Shown: piece after piece, positions 11,101 through 22,876 of the stretch
Position numbering within the stretch: position 1 is the stretch's first letter
Layout: each line of letters opens with the position of its first letter
NCBI GenBank assembly: GCA_021166845.1
Contig: JAJPEP010000082.1
Coordinates: 1-37,250, forward strand
DNA: 37,250 bases
Direction: 5' to 3'
From: Thiobacillus sp.
GTDB taxonomy: Bacteria > Pseudomonadota > Gammaproteobacteria > Burkholderiales > Thiobacillaceae
The notes under the pieces: generated by a model
What the model was told of the DNA's origin: nothing
The model's database searches: none
Seen by the model: only the letters and a program-made list of their open reading frames with translations
Made by a program: the position numbers and the translations under genes

Positions 11101-12125
11101 TGGAAGGCGACAGCGGTTCCGACACCGTGAATGGCGGGGCAGGCTTCGACGAGATTCGCGGATCGGACGGAGACGACATTATTCGTTTTGCCAACTATAC
11201 CGGCGAGAACACGGTCGAGCGCATCGACGGCGGTGGAGGTTACAACCGCATCGTCAGCGGCATGTGGTTTGGCAACATGGACTTCAGCACGACAGAACTG
11301 GTGAACATTGCCCGGATCGAGGGCGGTGCGGGTAATGACAAGATCACCGGCAACCAGAATAACAACGTCATTGCTGGCGGTGCAGGCAATGACACCTTGT
11401 CGGGTGGTGGCGGTGATGACCTTTTCCTGGTGGAAGGCGACAGCGGTTCCGACACCGTGAATGGAGGGGCAGGCTTCGACGAGATTCGCGGATCGGACGG
11501 GGACGACATTATTCGTTTTGCCAACTATACCGGCGAGAACACAGTCGAGCGCATCGACGGCGGTGGAGGTTACAACCGCATCGTCAGCGGCATGTGGTTT
11601 GGCAACATGGACTTCAGCGCGACAGAACTGGTGAACATTGCCCGGATCGAAGGGAGTGCGGGTAATAACCTGATCACTGGCAGTGCTGGGGATGACGTCT
11701 CATGGGGCGCTGGCGGTTCCGACCAGATCGCGGGCGGGCTCGGCAATGATACCTACATTCTGGGGCGCGGTGACGGGAAGGACACCATCGTCGAGAACGA
11801 TTCCACCGTGGGCAATACCGATGTCGCACAGCTCCTGTCAGGCATCGCAGTCGATCAGATATGGTTCCAGAAGTCCAGCAACAATCTTGAAGTGAGCATT
11901 ATCGGGACCAGCGACAGGTTTGTGGTCAGGGACTGGTATCTCGATAGCGCTAATCGAGTCGAGCAGTTCCAAGCTGCGGACGACCCCAGGACCCTGCTCG
12001 ACAGTAACGTGCAAAACCTGGTCAACGCCATGGCGAGCTTCGCACCTCCAGCGGCCGGGCAGACCATCTTGCCTACCAGCTACCAGGATGCGCTTGCGGG
12101 CGTGATCGCTGCCAACTGGCAGTAA
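5193..12125 (+). CDS. Giant RTX lipase with Ig/cadherin-like domains (type I secretion substrate)
   Basis: This 2310-residue protein is predicted to be secreted in one step by the HlyB/HlyD pair downstream, with Ca2+ folding the RTX repeats outside the cell. Residues 1-330 are a class 3 lipase domain with GHSLGG (Ser113). RTX blocks lie at about 436-480, 606-650, 783-987, 1083-1140, 1240-1305, 1510-1560, 1610-1720, 1915-1965 and 2155-2190. Haemolysin-related segments (xFGKGDGQD followed by a region ending QQVKFxDGTxWD) follow several of them. Two Ig/cadherin-like domains with the [12 protein letters not shown] and LPSWLSF motifs lie near 1410-1507 and 1812-1908. A 110-residue unit is nearly perfectly duplicated at 1953-2157. 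The C-terminus has no RTX and ends in a hydrophobic segment typical of the uncleaved type I signal. The start follows an AGGGGAGA ribosome site. Substrate specificity (lipid or polyester) cannot be told from the sequence. Confidence 0.9.
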   Translation: MTISIEYALMAGASYISTRLDSNKFPTPQGWTEITGLRKNDPSTGFEATHFKNGTSIVISFAGTYDKDITGDIAADIGLATGVGSAQLLQAAQYYLTVKRLNPSATITLTGHSLGGGLAALVGVFFGVSATTFDQAPFANTAEKNLLTTDAAVLLKADLLASGYTATELDGLTNFLQLRQDNGGIPNANLINTIRVDGEFLSELPFSLYDPIGNPATLIQHGPTSIAGTELHAQSLLTAFLQSQQTATAGKALNDVTYKLTELLAMLFDKDLYSFDTDKSDENFLERLVKHEAGVRDSVTGVTTLVADQMVTRFTEDMWKVAQDGGFTLTNTHITNTLVAFAMQFYYESAKATDSSKTLFSTDGLTGGIRFDRTDVSASLSSAKGWQLYFQNYLNTLTLEEHRIVLQLLPAATDWFIQAGSVSMSATADVSKAFMVGGIGADWMVGGSEADLLIGNAGDDHLGGGKNNDTLIGGAGFDTYVINAGDGYDTILDSDGSGLIVFDTLQAQGSAGVAPDKWYQLDTDNWIDAQNGITYTRVAVAGDTQLFIRKGDNNVLVKGWSEGELGIALGVGSTPPDPATLLTGLASANYLEAAPGGQRVEGLAGADMIMGSGFSGADHLLGGDGNDWIVGNGGADLIEGGLGDDYISGIDINSQAYGGDGNDLITAAVAEGVQLLNIGNPDIPGLTADIVWADAHSGFGLSAFLTYDSAGNLDLGHGSVPLAPYGGASALGGGWSFSMDFGGGTWTITYTHPTLAPAGKTPTGYWEHFIVSGISLTEGVFLFGEAGDDLIVGNDGADYLDGGSGMDQLFGHAGNDVLDGGTEDDTLAGGDGQDILLGGEHNDELYGEQQDDVLIGGSGDDVLWGDSPNALLAAWDGADHLDGGDGDDQLGGGGGDDTLLGGQGADLLLGEAGNDTLDGGAGMDFLLGGDGEDTLYGGDDIDELQGGAENDVLDGGDGDDTLFGEDGNDVLVGGAGADYLAGEAGDDIYLDVTSLDTVDDTEGANVLVLDQATGLAESNALSTTNNGITLHVILSNGETLTLQNAPFGMNARLQFAGGDELDLETLVGETLAIPLNLINDDSGGRVYGGAGNDVLRGGAGNDTLAGHNGDDVLRGLGGNDVFDGGAGNDEIYGHVGNDTYYFGKGDGQDLVHDYYDTSAGRLDLLQFKDGVTPGEIVVSQSGDDLVLTIAGTTDKVVLDFYFVWDPLSPSNPIQQVKFADGTTWDMNALLDMLFAGTPADDIITGTYDDDTINGQKGDDNLQGLNGDDTLNGGAGDDTLSGENGNDIFDGGTGNDTLEGGGHNDIYLFGKGDGQDIILASYNSAASILQFKAGVSASEITATRVLNPQGQYWGGDLVLSISGTADTVTIKDFFLSDDPLNSYNPVQQVKFDDGTIWDIATIEAKLATNHAPVLLISLPDQAAAQGSTFNYTVASNAFTDPDAGDTLTYGVTLADGSALPSWLSFNTATRIFSGTPDIPGTISVRVTAKDTSNLTVSDVFDITVSLQNLTLNGTSGADTLTGGAGNDTLNGLAGNDTLNGNAGNDRLDGGTGNDTMVGGAGDDTYIVDSTLDVVTENLSEGADNVQSSVTYTLAANVEDLALTGTASINGIGNAASNTLAGNAADNVLDGGTGADTMTGGLGNDTYVVDNAGDGVTEGASAGVDTVQSSINYTLGANIENLALTGAATISGTGNSLENILAGNNAANILTGGAGNDTYVFGKGSGQDTVNSYDTAAGKIDTVQFDSTVDPTEVQVSRIGNDLVLSITGTTDTLTIQQYMDNDGVTPFSVEQIRFSGGTIWDLETVKTKLASNLAPELTATLPDQEATEGNFFSYIVDVKAFTDPDAGDTLTYSASLADGGVLPSWLSFDATTRTFGGTPSMPGTISVLVTAMDAGNLAASDIFDIDIASAPPITLNGTSGPNTLNGGVGHDTLNGLAGNDILNGNEGNDILNGGAGNDTLSGGGGDDLFLVEGDSGSDTVNGGAGFDEIRGSDGDDIIRFANYTGENTVERIDGGGGYNRIVSGMWFGNMDFSTTELVNIARIEGGAGNDKITGNQNNNVIAGGAGNDTLSGGGGDDLFLVEGDSGSDTVNGGAGFDEIRGSDGDDIIRFANYTGENTVERIDGGGGYNRIVSGMWFGNMDFSATELVNIARIEGSAGNNLITGSAGDDVSWGAGGSDQIAGGLGNDTYILGRGDGKDTIVENDSTVGNTDVAQLLSGIAVDQIWFQKSSNNLEVSIIGTSDRFVVRDWYLDSANRVEQFQAADDPRTLLDSNVQNLVNAMASFAPPAAGQTILPTSYQDALAGVIAANWQ
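11051..11663 (+). repeat. 330-bp near-perfect tandem repeat inside the RTX lipase gene
   Basis: The segment starting tgcaggcaatgacacc at 11051 recurs at 11381. About 285 bases of each 330-base period are alignable, with only a handful of substitutions; the rest of the period is a divergent linker. Each unit encodes an RTX motif plus a segment containing [15 protein letters not shown] and [13 protein letters not shown]. The near identity indicates a recent in-frame duplication that lengthened the stalk by 110 residues. Confidence 0.9.
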
Positions 12126-12148
12126 GGGTGGCTTCACCCTCTTTCCAG

Positions 12149-12171
12149 CCCTCTCCCCTCAAGGGAGAGGG
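12149..12171 (+). promoter_or_regulatory. Hairpin between lipase and exporter genes
   Basis: CCCTCTCCC-ctcaa-GGGAGAGGG is a perfect 9-bp stem in the 84-base gap between the lipase stop and the hlyB-type start. No T-run follows, so it is not a standard intrinsic terminator. It could slow decay of the lipase message or partly block read-through into the exporter genes. It also resembles a common dispersed intergenic repeat. Confidence 0.4.
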
Positions 12172-12209
12172 GGTTACACGGGGCATCACACTTCAAGCTT
12201 GAGTGGTTT

Positions 12210-14342
<2,133 letters not shown>

Positions 14343-14353
14343 GATCGACTGAA

Positions 14354-15769
14354 ATGAAACGCCACGCCCTGGCCGATCTCTTCAAGCGTTACGCCAAGGT
14401 GTTTCGCCACGCCTGGACGCACCGCAAAGAGACCGACACCGCCGCGCTGCAACCCCACGAAGCCCAGTTCCTGCCCGCCGCACTGGCCTTGCGCGACACG
14501 CCGGTCCACCCCGCACCACGCATCACGCTCTGGCTGATCATGGTCTTTGCCCTGATTGCGGTCCTTTGGGCGACCTTCGGCCGCATCGATGTGGTCGCCA
14601 CCGCAGTCGGCAAAATCATTCCCAACGACCGTACCAAAGTGATCCAGCCGATGGAAACTGCCGTGGTCAAGGCCATTTATGTGCGCGACGGGCAAGCGGT
14701 CACGCTTGGACAGGTGCTGATCGAACTTGATGCCACCGCCTCCACCGCCGACAGCGACCGGTTGCGCAATGAGGCCATGAACGCGCGGCTGGAAGCGCTG
14801 CGCGCGCAAGCCCTGCTGACGGCACTGGCCAGCGGTGCCCCGCCCCGGCTTCAACCGATGGTCGGCGCCGATACGGCCCGCCTGCTCGCCGAGCAGGGCC
14901 AGGCCGCCGGTCAATACCAGGAATACCAGGCGCGCCAGCTGCAATTGCAGGCCGAACTCGCCCGACGCAGGGCCGAACTTCAGGTCACGCAGGATCAGTT
15001 CGTCAAGCTCGAACAAACCGTCCCCATCGCCCGCCAGCGCGCGCAGGATTACCAGAAGCTGGTGAAGGAAAACTTTGTCTCCCAGCACGGTTATCTGGAG
15101 CGCGAACAGGCCCGCATCGAGCAGGAACAGGATCTGGCAAGCAGCCGATCCAAAGTCGCGGAGATCCGCGCCGCCCTGTTGGAAGCGCAACGGCAGCAAG
15201 CCACGCTGGCCGCCGAGACGCGCCGCCAGCTACTGGATCAGCACAACCTGTCCACACAAAAAGCCGCATCGCTGGAACAGGAACTGGTCAAGGCCGACCA
15301 GCGCGGCCGCCTGATGCATATGACCGCGCCAGTGGCGGGCACCGTACAGCAACTCGCCGTGCACACCGTCGGTGGCGTGGTGACGCCCGCCCAGCCCCTG
15401 ATGGTGATCGTGCCCAAAGACAACGTGCTCGAAATCGAGGCCATGCTGCCCAACAAGGACATCGGCTTTGTGAATCCGGGGCAGGATGCCGAAGTGAAGG
15501 TGGAAACCTTCCCGTTCACCAAATACGGCACCCTGCACGGCACCATCACCCAGGTGTCGTCCGACGCGATTCAGGACGAAAAGCTGGGGCTGATTTATTC
15601 CACTCGGGTGAAGCTCGCCAAAGACACATTGCGCGTGGAAAACAAGACGGTGCGGCTAAGCCCCGGCATGGCCGTGACGGTCGAGGTCAAGACGGGTAAG
15701 CGGCGGGTGATCGAATATTTCCTGAGTCCGCTGATGCAGGTGACGAGCGAGAGTTTGCGGGAGCGGTGA
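14354..15769 (+). CDS. Type I secretion periplasmic adaptor, HlyD family
   Basis: This 471-residue membrane-fusion protein would link the HlyB-type ATPase to an outer-membrane channel of the TolC type. A cytoplasmic N-terminal tail of about 55 residues precedes one membrane helix (ITLWLIMVFALIAVLW). Then come a biotinyl/lipoyl-like half (KVIQPMETAVVKAIYVRDGQ), a long Gln/Glu/Arg-rich coiled coil at about 170-320, the second half of the lipoyl-like fold (MHMTAPVAGTVQQLAVHTVGG) and a beta-barrel domain ending SPGMAVTVEVKTGKR. ATG 14354 is chosen because the frame upstream overlaps hlyB and encodes nothing HlyD-like. No TolC homologue follows: the next gene is convergent and unrelated, so the channel must be encoded elsewhere. 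Confidence 0.92.
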   Translation: MKRHALADLFKRYAKVFRHAWTHRKETDTAALQPHEAQFLPAALALRDTPVHPAPRITLWLIMVFALIAVLWATFGRIDVVATAVGKIIPNDRTKVIQPMETAVVKAIYVRDGQAVTLGQVLIELDATASTADSDRLRNEAMNARLEALRAQALLTALASGAPPRLQPMVGADTARLLAEQGQAAGQYQEYQARQLQLQAELARRRAELQVTQDQFVKLEQTVPIARQRAQDYQKLVKENFVSQHGYLEREQARIEQEQDLASSRSKVAEIRAALLEAQRQQATLAAETRRQLLDQHNLSTQKAASLEQELVKADQRGRLMHMTAPVAGTVQQLAVHTVGGVVTPAQPLMVIVPKDNVLEIEAMLPNKDIGFVNPGQDAEVKVETFPFTKYGTLHGTITQVSSDAIQDEKLGLIYSTRVKLAKDTLRVENKTVRLSPGMAVTVEVKTGKRRVIEYFLSPLMQVTSESLRER

Positions 15770-15785
15770 ACGCGTCTGCGGTCAT

Positions 15786-16484
15786 TCAGCGCGGCACCTG
15801 CGAGTAACCCATGTAGCGCTTGATGACCGCAACACGCCGTTGGTACGTGCGCGAGCCGCGGTTGTGCTCATACAGGCGCGGGTTGGGCACCATCGCGGCC
15901 ATGCGGGCGGCCTGGTCGCGGTTGAGGTTGGCGGCGGAGGTTTTGTAATAGCGGCGGGCGGCGGCTTCGGCGCCGTAGATGCCGTTGCCCCACTCGATGA
16001 CGTTGAGATACACCTCTAGGATGCGCCGCTTGCTCCAGGTGGCTTCGATCATCAGGGTGATGACCGCTTCCTGGCCTTTGCGGATGAAGCTGCGCTCGCC
16101 GGACAGGAACAGGTTCTTGGCGAGCTGCTGGCTGATGGTGGAGCCGCCGGCGACGAGTTTTCCCTTCTTCAGGTTCTTTTCGACGGCGGCCTGGATGCCT
16201 TCGACGTCGAAGCCTTCGTGTTCGAGGAATTTGCCGTCCTCGGCGGCGACGATGGCACGCTTGAGGTGGATGGAAATGCGCTCGTAGGGCACCCACTTGT
16301 GGCGCAGCTCGGCGTCGGGGTTCTTGTCCTGCTGGCGCGCGAGGCCGGCCGCCATGAAGGCGGTGGAGGCGGGGTTGTGGTCGATCCACCACAGCACATG
16401 CGCGAAGATCCAGAGCTGATACAGCAGCACCAGCGCGATCGCCAGGGCGATGCCCTTGCCGATCCAGCCAAACACAGTGCGCAT
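15786..16484 (-). CDS. mtgA: Monofunctional biosynthetic peptidoglycan transglycosylase
   Basis: MtgA polymerises lipid II into glycan strands at the outer face of the inner membrane. The 232-residue protein has one N-terminal membrane helix (IALAIALVLLYQLWIFAHVLWW) and a GT51 domain with the catalytic block AIVAAEDGKFLEHEGFD. The further GT51 motifs GGSTISQQLAKNLFL, KRRILEVYLNVIEWG and IYGAEAAARRYY are all present. There is no transpeptidase domain, which separates it from class A PBPs. ATG 16484 overlaps the aroE stop by one base (TGATG), so the two are translationally coupled. A frame extending upstream to 16826 is a shadow of aroE. It converges on the hlyD-type gene with a 16-base gap and no obvious terminator. 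Confidence 0.96.
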   Translation of the reverse strand: MRTVFGWIGKGIALAIALVLLYQLWIFAHVLWWIDHNPASTAFMAAGLARQQDKNPDAELRHKWVPYERISIHLKRAIVAAEDGKFLEHEGFDVEGIQAAVEKNLKKGKLVAGGSTISQQLAKNLFLSGERSFIRKGQEAVITLMIEATWSKRRILEVYLNVIEWGNGIYGAEAAARRYYKTSAANLNRDQAARMAAMVPNPRLYEHNRGSRTYQRRVAVIKRYMGYSQVPR

Positions 16485-17335
16485 CACGTGCGCAGCCCCC
16501 GCAGGGGGGACGCCGCCAGACTCTCGCCTTCCAGGCGGTCTTGGCGCAGGCTTGCGATGGCGGGGGCGGTGTCGGGGCGCACGCCGCGCCACAGATAAAA
16601 CGCTTCGGCCGCCTGCTCGACCAGCATGCCGAGGCCGTCGGCGGTGGCCGCGCCGTGTGTGCGTGCGAAGGCGAGGAAGGGGGTATCGCGTCCGTACATC
16701 ATGTCGTAGGCCAGGGTGTCGGCGGTGAACACGCGCGGCGACAGCGGCGGCAGTTCGCCGGCCAGGCTGGCGGCGGTGGCGTTGATGACGAGATCGAAGG
16801 GCGTGTCGAGAGCATCGAAGCCGCATGCGCGGATGCCGTGGCCGAACTGTTCGGCGAGTTCCTGGGCGCGGCTGACGGTGCGGTTGGCGATGACGAGCGC
16901 CGCGGGGTGCTGGTCGAGCAGCGGCCCGATCACTCCGCGCGCCGCGCCGCCGGCCCCCACCAGCAGGATGCGTTTGCCGGCAAGCGGGCAGCGCAGGTTG
17001 CGGACGAGGTCGGCCACCAGTCCGGCGCCGTCGGTGTTGTCGCCGAAAATGCCGTCGGCCTCGAACGCCAGCGTGTTCACCGCACCCGCGTGTTCGGCGC
17101 GCGGGCTGAGACGGTTCGCCAGCGCAAACGCCTGTTCCTTGAACGGCACGGTGACGTTGGCGCCGCGCCCGCCCGCCGCGATGAAAGCGGCCACGGTGTC
17201 GGCAAAACCGTCGGTCGGCGCGAGGATCGCCTCGTACGTCATGTCCTGCCCGGTCTGGCGGGCAAAGGCGGCGTGGATCAGCGGGGATTTGGAGTGGGCA
17301 ATCGGGTGCCCGAATACGGCGTAGCGGTCGGTCAT
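16484..17335 (-). CDS. aroE: Shikimate 5-dehydrogenase
   Basis: AroE reduces 3-dehydroshikimate to shikimate with NADPH in aromatic amino acid synthesis. The 283-residue length is normal for the family. The shikimate-binding start [17 protein letters not shown], the catalytic Lys in [11 protein letters not shown], the Asn/Asp pair in [10 protein letters not shown] and the dinucleotide loop [10 protein letters not shown] are all present, as is the NRT motif for NADP specificity. It precedes mtgA with a one-base overlap, an arrangement I believe is common in betaproteobacteria. Confidence 0.97.
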   Translation of the reverse strand: MTDRYAVFGHPIAHSKSPLIHAAFARQTGQDMTYEAILAPTDGFADTVAAFIAAGGRGANVTVPFKEQAFALANRLSPRAEHAGAVNTLAFEADGIFGDNTDGAGLVADLVRNLRCPLAGKRILLVGAGGAARGVIGPLLDQHPAALVIANRTVSRAQELAEQFGHGIRACGFDALDTPFDLVINATAASLAGELPPLSPRVFTADTLAYDMMYGRDTPFLAFARTHGAATADGLGMLVEQAAEAFYLWRGVRPDTAPAIASLRQDRLEGESLAASPLRGLRT

Positions 17336-17383
17336 GGCGGCCGTATTTTAGCGGCTAAGCGGCCGCCGCGCCGGGTTTTCCGT

Positions 17384-17839
17384 TCAGCTTTGGGTCCAGG
17401 GCAGGCCGCGGTACTTCCAGCCGTTGATCTCGTTGCGGTGGCCGGTGGCCTTGTTGAGGTCGCCTTCGAAGCCTTCCAGCACATTGTAGCAATTGCCGCG
17501 ACCGGCCTCGGTGCAGGCGGCTGCTGCAGAATGCGAACGCGCGCCGTTGCGGCAGATGAAGATCAGCAGCGATTCCGGATCGGTGGCCTGGGTGAGCTGT
17601 GCCATGAAATGGGGATTGAGCACCCAGCCTGGCCAGGATTGCCATTCGACATGCAGTGCACCGGGAATGACGCCGCTCAGTTCGAGTTCCGCGCGCGAGC
17701 GCACGTCGATCAGGCGCGCCCCGGGTGCGAGTTGCCTCAATTCGTACGCTTCGTGCGGCAGCATGGCGCCCGCAAAAGACCAGGAATGAGCCCGGCTGCG
17801 GCTGTGGGCGGTGTCAAGCAGCTCGGTGATGCGTCCCAT
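17384..17839 (-). CDS. Single-domain rhodanese-like protein
   Basis: This 151-residue cytoplasmic protein has one rhodanese domain. The family's IDVRSRAEL segment is near residue 44, and the active-site loop has Cys96 in ICRNGARS, which would carry a persulfide. The N-terminal 40 residues and the C-terminal HRNEINGWKYRGLPW tail are typical of proteobacterial single-domain rhodaneses. It is preceded by AAAGGAG at a good distance from ATG 17839. Its substrate is unknown. Two other sulfur-handling proteins of this window are far away, so the sulfur link is only general. Confidence 0.88.
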   Translation of the reverse strand: MGRITELLDTAHSRSRAHSWSFAGAMLPHEAYELRQLAPGARLIDVRSRAELELSGVIPGALHVEWQSWPGWVLNPHFMAQLTQATDPESLLIFICRNGARSHSAAAACTEAGRGNCYNVLEGFEGDLNKATGHRNEINGWKYRGLPWTQS

Positions 17840-17895
17840 GTTGGGCTCCTTTTATTGTTAAACCAAGATTGTTCATCGGGCGAGATGCTTTGCGT

Positions 17896-17945
17896 GGGTG
17901 CACTCCGTGCACCATCGGGCGTCAAACGGTGCACGGAGTGCACCC
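17896..17945. repeat. Long inverted repeat (REP-like) between rhodanese and glnA
   Basis: The 18-base arms GGGTGCACTCCGTGCACC (17896-17913) and their exact complement (17928-17945) are separated by 14 bases. The arms are themselves partly palindromic. The form resembles dispersed intergenic palindromes known from many proteobacteria. It sits upstream of the glnA control region and could fold as a hairpin on either strand. Confidence 0.7.
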
Positions 17946-18012
17946 TACGCGCCCCAACAATCTGGGTTAATCCAGTATATGAAAATTTGGAATTCACTGC
18001 CCGGTTCGATTG

Positions 18013-18027
18013 GCACCAAAATGGTGC
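18013..18027 (+). promoter_or_regulatory. NtrC binding site 1 for glnA
   Basis: GCACCA-AAA-TGGTGC is a perfect 6-3-6 dyad matching the enteric NtrC enhancer consensus. Its centre (18020) is about 139 bases before the predicted sigma-54 start of glnA. This is almost the same position as the upstream strong site of Escherichia coli glnAp2. The cognate ntrBC genes lie downstream in the window. Confidence 0.85.
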
Positions 18028-18043
18028 ACAAAATGCCGTTGAT

Positions 18044-18058
18044 GCATGGTAATGGTGC
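18044..18058 (+). promoter_or_regulatory. NtrC binding site 2 for glnA
   Basis: GCATGG-TAA-TGGTGC keeps one perfect half-site and a weaker left half. It is centred 31 bases (about three helical turns) after site 1 and about 108 bases before the predicted transcription start. That spacing lets two NtrC dimers bind on the same DNA face. Confidence 0.7.
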
Positions 18059-18132
18059 GCAAACGAAAACGGAGCCGTGCTATCCCGTGGCAAGGGCCTT
18101 GTGGCACAATGACTCAAGTTCGATTTCATACA

Positions 18133-18148
18133 TGGCACGGTTGCTGCT
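18133..18148 (+). promoter_or_regulatory. Sigma-54 (-24/-12) promoter of glnA
   Basis: TGGCACGGTTGCTGCT has the invariant GG (18134-18135) and GC (18146-18147) separated by 10 bases, as sigma-54 requires. The -24 element TGGCACG is perfect and the -12 element CTGCT is one base from consensus. The predicted start is near 18159, leaving a leader of about 79 bases. Confidence 0.85.
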
Positions 18149-18191
18149 ATGTACCAAAAAGTTTTCAAAAAGTTTTAATAATCATTGCGGC

Positions 18192-18206
18192 ACACCATCG
18201 TGGTGC
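18192..18206 (+). promoter_or_regulatory. NtrC-like dyad in the glnA leader
   Basis: ACACCA-TCG-TGGTGC differs by one base from the perfect 6-3-6 NtrC dyad of site 1. It is centred about 40 bases after the predicted start and lies within an imperfect hairpin (18189-18207). It could be an NtrC site limiting transcription at high NtrC-P, or merely an RNA hairpin. Confidence 0.4.
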
Positions 18207-18237
18207 CGTTATTTACTTCAGTTTGAGGAGATTCAGC

Positions 18238-19647
18238 ATGGATGTGCAAAACGTGATCAAGATGATTCAGGACAACGAAGTGAAATTCGCTGACCTGCGC
18301 TTTACCGACACCCGCGGCAAGGAGCAGCACGTGTCGATTCCCGCGCGTCTTGTGACCGAGGAGTGGTTCGAGGATGGCCATCCCTTCGACGGTTCCTCGA
18401 TCGCCGGCTGGAAAGGCATTCAGGCTTCCGACATGCTGCTGAAAGCCGATCCCGATACGGCCTACATGGACCCCTTTTTCGACGAGCCCACGATCATCCT
18501 GACCTGCGACGTGATCGAGCCGTCCGACGGCAAGGGCTACGAGCGCGACCCGCGCTCGGTGGCCCGCCGCGCCGAAGCGTATTTGAAATCCACCGGCATC
18601 GCCGATACCGCCTACTTCGGCCCCGAGCCTGAATTCTTCATTTTCGATTCGATCACCTGGCACGACGACATGTCGGGCTGCGGCGTGAAGATCAATTCCG
18701 AGGAAGCGGCCTGGTCGTCGGCTGAAAAATTCGAGGCCGGCAACACCGGCCACCGTCCCGGCGTCAAGGGCGGCTACTTCCCGGTGCCGCCGGTCGACAG
18801 CCTGCAGGACATCCGCGCCGCCATGGTGCTGGCGCTGGAAGAAGCCGGCGTTCCGGTGGAAGTGTTCCATCACGAAGTCGCGACCGCCGGCCAGTGCGAG
18901 ATCGGCACCCAGTTCAGCACGCTGACCAAGCGCGCCGACTGGACGCAGGTCCTGAAATACATCGTGCACAACGTCGCTCACGCCTACGGCAAGACCGCGA
19001 CCTTCATGCCCAAGCCCATCGTCGGCGACAACGGCTCCGGCATGCACGTGCACATGTCGCTGTGGAAGGACGGCAAGAACCTGTTTGCCGGCAACGGTTA
19101 TGCCGGTCTGTCCGAGCTGAGCCTGTACTTCATCGGCGGCGTCATCAAGCACGCCAAGGCGCTGAACGCGATCACCAACCCGTCGACCAACTCGTACAAG
19201 CGCCTGGTGCCCGGCTTCGAGGCCCCGGTGATGCTGGCCTACTCGGCACGCAACCGTTCGGCGTCGATCCGCATTCCGATCGCAGCCAGCGAAAAGGCCC
19301 GCCGCATCGAAACCCGCTTCCCCGATCCCATGGCCAACCCCTATCTGTGCTTTGCCGCGCTGATGATGGCGGGCCTGGACGGCATCCAGAACAAGATCCA
19401 CCCCGGCGTTCCGTCGGACAAGAACCTGTACGACCTGCCGCCGGAAGAAGAGGCGCTGGTCCCGAAGGTCTGCCACAGCCTGGACATGGCGCTGGACGAA
19501 CTCGACAAGGATCGCGAGTTCCTGACCCGCGGCGGCGTGTTCACCAATGACATGATCGACGCCTACATCGAGCTGAAGATGGAAGATGTCACCAAGTTCC
19601 GCATGACCACGCATCCGGCCGAATTCGCGATGTATTACTCGCTGTAA
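18238..19647 (+). CDS. glnA: Glutamine synthetase, type I
   Basis: GlnA makes glutamine from glutamate, ammonia and ATP as a cytoplasmic dodecamer. The 469-residue length is standard for GSI-beta. Visible motifs are the beta-grasp N-domain with the DGSSIAGW latch, the metal-binding EPEFFIFD, the ATP loop [14 protein letters not shown], the NRSASIRIP segment and the adenylylation loop [10 protein letters not shown] with Tyr398. The Tyr implies control by GlnE adenylylation. ATG 18238 follows GAGGAG. The in-frame extension to 18046 would run through the promoter and is rejected. Transcription is predicted to be sigma-54/NtrC dependent from the sites at 18013-18148, and an intrinsic terminator follows the gene. 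Confidence 0.98.
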   Translation: MDVQNVIKMIQDNEVKFADLRFTDTRGKEQHVSIPARLVTEEWFEDGHPFDGSSIAGWKGIQASDMLLKADPDTAYMDPFFDEPTIILTCDVIEPSDGKGYERDPRSVARRAEAYLKSTGIADTAYFGPEPEFFIFDSITWHDDMSGCGVKINSEEAAWSSAEKFEAGNTGHRPGVKGGYFPVPPVDSLQDIRAAMVLALEEAGVPVEVFHHEVATAGQCEIGTQFSTLTKRADWTQVLKYIVHNVAHAYGKTATFMPKPIVGDNGSGMHVHMSLWKDGKNLFAGNGYAGLSELSLYFIGGVIKHAKALNAITNPSTNSYKRLVPGFEAPVMLAYSARNRSASIRIPIAASEKARRIETRFPDPMANPYLCFAALMMAGLDGIQNKIHPGVPSDKNLYDLPPEEEALVPKVCHSLDMALDELDKDREFLTRGGVFTNDMIDAYIELKMEDVTKFRMTTHPAEFAMYYSL

Positions 19648-19667
19648 TCGCGGCGCATGCAGCAGGC

Positions 19668-19693
19668 GGGGCGGCTTCGGCCGCCCCTTTTTT
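19668..19693 (+). terminator. Intrinsic terminator of glnA
   Basis: GGGGCGGC-TTCG-GCCGCCCC is a perfect 8-bp GC stem with a stable UUCG tetraloop, followed at once by six T. It begins 20 bases after the glnA stop and should separate glnA from the DUF4124-type gene and ntrBC. Confidence 0.95.
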
Positions 19694-19764
19694 GTTGCCG
19701 GCTTTCGGCGGTCAAGATTGCCGGCGTATGGCCGTTAACAAATGGGCACGTTAAACTTGATCCC

Positions 19765-20238
19765 ATGCCAGCCGCCCGCTTTTCCTTCCTGCTGTGTCTG
19801 ATTCTGGCTGCGCCTGCTGTGCAGGCGGAAATCTACAAGTACGTCGACGAAAACGGCCGGGTGACGTTTACCGATGTCTACAGGAAGGGCGCCAAGCGCA
19901 TCGAATTGCCGGGCGCACCGGCGCCGCTCGCGAACCGTGACAAAGCACCCCGGCGCGCGTCCTACAATCCCAGCCCGGCGGATTTTCCGCGCATCGATGC
20001 CGGCACGCAGAAACGCCGCGACGATATCCGCCGTCAGGTGTTGCAGGACGAAATTGCCGACGAGCGCCGCAATGCCGACGAGGCGCGCCGCCAGTTGGCG
20101 CTGGGCGAGCGTCTGCAGCCCGGCGAGCGCGCGACCGACGCAACGTATCTCAATCGCGTGAAGAAATTGCGCGCCACCGTGCAGCAGCACGAGCAGAACG
20201 TCACCTCGATCCAGCGCGAGCTGGCCAATCTGAAGTAA
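19765..20238 (+). CDS. Exported DUF4124-type protein
   Basis: This 157-residue protein has a signal peptide (FSFLLCLILAAPAVQA, cleavage after AQA or QA) followed by EIYKYVDENGRVTFTDV, which matches the DUF4124 motif (xxYKWxDxxGxVxYSD). The C-terminal half is charged and probably coiled coil (residues about 75-157, rich in Arg, Glu and Gln). ATG 19765 is used because it places the signal peptide at the N-terminus; the frame opens earlier, at 19657, inside the terminator region. It sits between glnA and ntrB, separated from glnA by a terminator, so it may be transcribed with ntrBC. The periplasmic function of the family is unknown. Confidence 0.85.
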   Translation: MPAARFSFLLCLILAAPAVQAEIYKYVDENGRVTFTDVYRKGAKRIELPGAPAPLANRDKAPRRASYNPSPADFPRIDAGTQKRRDDIRRQVLQDEIADERRNADEARRQLALGERLQPGERATDATYLNRVKKLRATVQQHEQNVTSIQRELANLK

Positions 20239-20285
20239 GCGCCCGGCTCCACTTGCTCTGGCACAATCAGTGCTTCAGTGAGTGA

Positions 20286-21382
20286 ATGAGCATGATGCCG
20301 CCTTCTCCAAGCGAATTTTCCGGACTCGATTGCCTGTCCACCGGCGCCTTGGTGCTGGATGCGGACAATCGCATCCTGTACGTCAATCCGGCGGCCGAAA
20401 CGCTGCTCGGCGTATCGGGCGCGCTGCTGGTTGGAGACGCTGCCGATCATGTGTTTGAACGCAGTCCCGAGCTGCGCGCGGCAATCCGGACCGCGCGCAG
20501 CGAGCAGGAAACCGTCGTCGAATACGAGCTCGCCGTGGCGGTGAGCGGCCATCCGCCGATTCGCCTGGGGTGCAGCATTTCGCCGCTGGATACGCCGCTG
20601 CATGCGGTATTGATCGAGATGCGGGCAGTCGATCCTCACCTGCGCATCGCCCGGCTGGAGCAGGCGCGCCTGCAGCAGGAGGCCAACCGCGACCTGCTGC
20701 GCAACCTGGCGCACGAAATCAAGAATCCGCTCGGCGGCATTCGCGGCGCGGCGCAATTGCTGGAGTACGAACTGCCGCGCGAGAGCCTGCGCGAATACAC
20801 CCAGGTCATCATCAAGGAATCGGACCGTCTGCAGTCGCTGATGGAGCGTCTGCTGACGCCGCACCGCATGCCCCGTTTTGGTGCGGTCAATATCCACGAA
20901 GTGCTGGAGCGGGTGCGCAGCCTGATCCTGGCCGAAACGCCGAGCGTGACGCTGCGCCGCGACTACGACGTCAGCCTGCCGGAAATCCGTGCCGACGCCG
21001 AGCAGCTGATCCAGGCCACGCTCAATATCGCGCGCAATGCCGTGCAGGCAATGCACGGTAACGGGCATGGGCACGGTAACGGGCATGGGCACGGCCAGGG
21101 CGAAATTGTCTTCAGGACCCGGGTGGCGCGGCAGATCACGCTGGAAAGCCGCCGCTACCGGCTGGGCCTGCGGGTCGAGATCATCGACAATGGCCCCGGC
21201 ATCCACGAAGAGATCCGCGAGCAGATCTTTTATCCGCTGGTGTCCGGGCGCGAGGGCGGCAGCGGACTCGGGCTTGCCGTCGCGCAGACGCTGGTTGCGC
21301 AGAACCACGGCACCATCGACTGCGAAAGCCGCCCCGGCCATACTGTCTTTTCGATTTTTCTTCCGCTTCCCACCTCAACGCC

Positions 21383-21386
<4 letters not shown>
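20286..21386 (+). CDS. ntrB: Nitrogen regulation sensor kinase/phosphatase NtrB
   Basis: NtrB phosphorylates or dephosphorylates NtrC according to nitrogen status signalled by PII. The 366-residue cytoplasmic protein has a PAS domain (about 10-120, ALVLDADNRILYVNPAAETLLG), a dimerisation domain with H-box His143 in NLAHEIKNPLGG, an N-box (NIARNAVQAM) and G-boxes (DNGPGIHEEI, GGSGLGLAVAQ). There is no membrane segment, as expected for NtrB. A His-Gly-Asn low-complexity insert (HGNGHG repeated) lies right after the N-box. The stop overlaps the ntrC start as ATGA, so the pair is translationally coupled. Confidence 0.95.
21054..21089 (+). repeat. 18-bp tandem repeat within ntrB
   Basis: Two perfect copies of CACGGTAACGGGCATGGG (21054-21071 and 21072-21089) are followed by a partial third copy. 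They encode HGNGHG twice and then HGQG. The unit is a multiple of three, so gain or loss of copies keeps the frame. Confidence 0.9.
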
Positions 21387-22801
<1,415 letters not shown>

Positions 22802-22830
22802 TTGTTCGGGAACGCTGATGACGGGGCAAC

Positions 22831-22859
22831 AAAAAAGCCGACACGCAGTCGGCTTTTTT
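22831..22859. terminator. Bidirectional intrinsic terminator between ntrC and grxD
   Basis: AAAAAAGCCGAC-acgca-GTCGGCTTTTTT forms a GC-rich 6-bp core flanked by a run of six A and a run of six T, so it works on both strands. It lies 29 bases after ntrC and 17 bases after the convergent grxD stop. Confidence 0.95.
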
Positions 22860-22876
22860 GCATACCGGGCGCGGCG

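Noticed and set aside
12149..12171. Intrinsic terminator after the lipase gene
   Set aside because: There is no T-run after the stem, and the exporter genes downstream would lack another visible promoter; it is listed as a hairpin only.
17896..17945. NtrC sites in the TGCACC inverted repeat
   Set aside because: The half-sites lack the 6-3-6 arrangement and the element has the form of a dispersed intergenic palindrome.
18175..19614. Long minus-strand open frame opposite glnA
   Set aside because: It is a shadow of a GC-rich gene; its translation shows no family features, while the plus frame is unmistakable glutamine synthetase.
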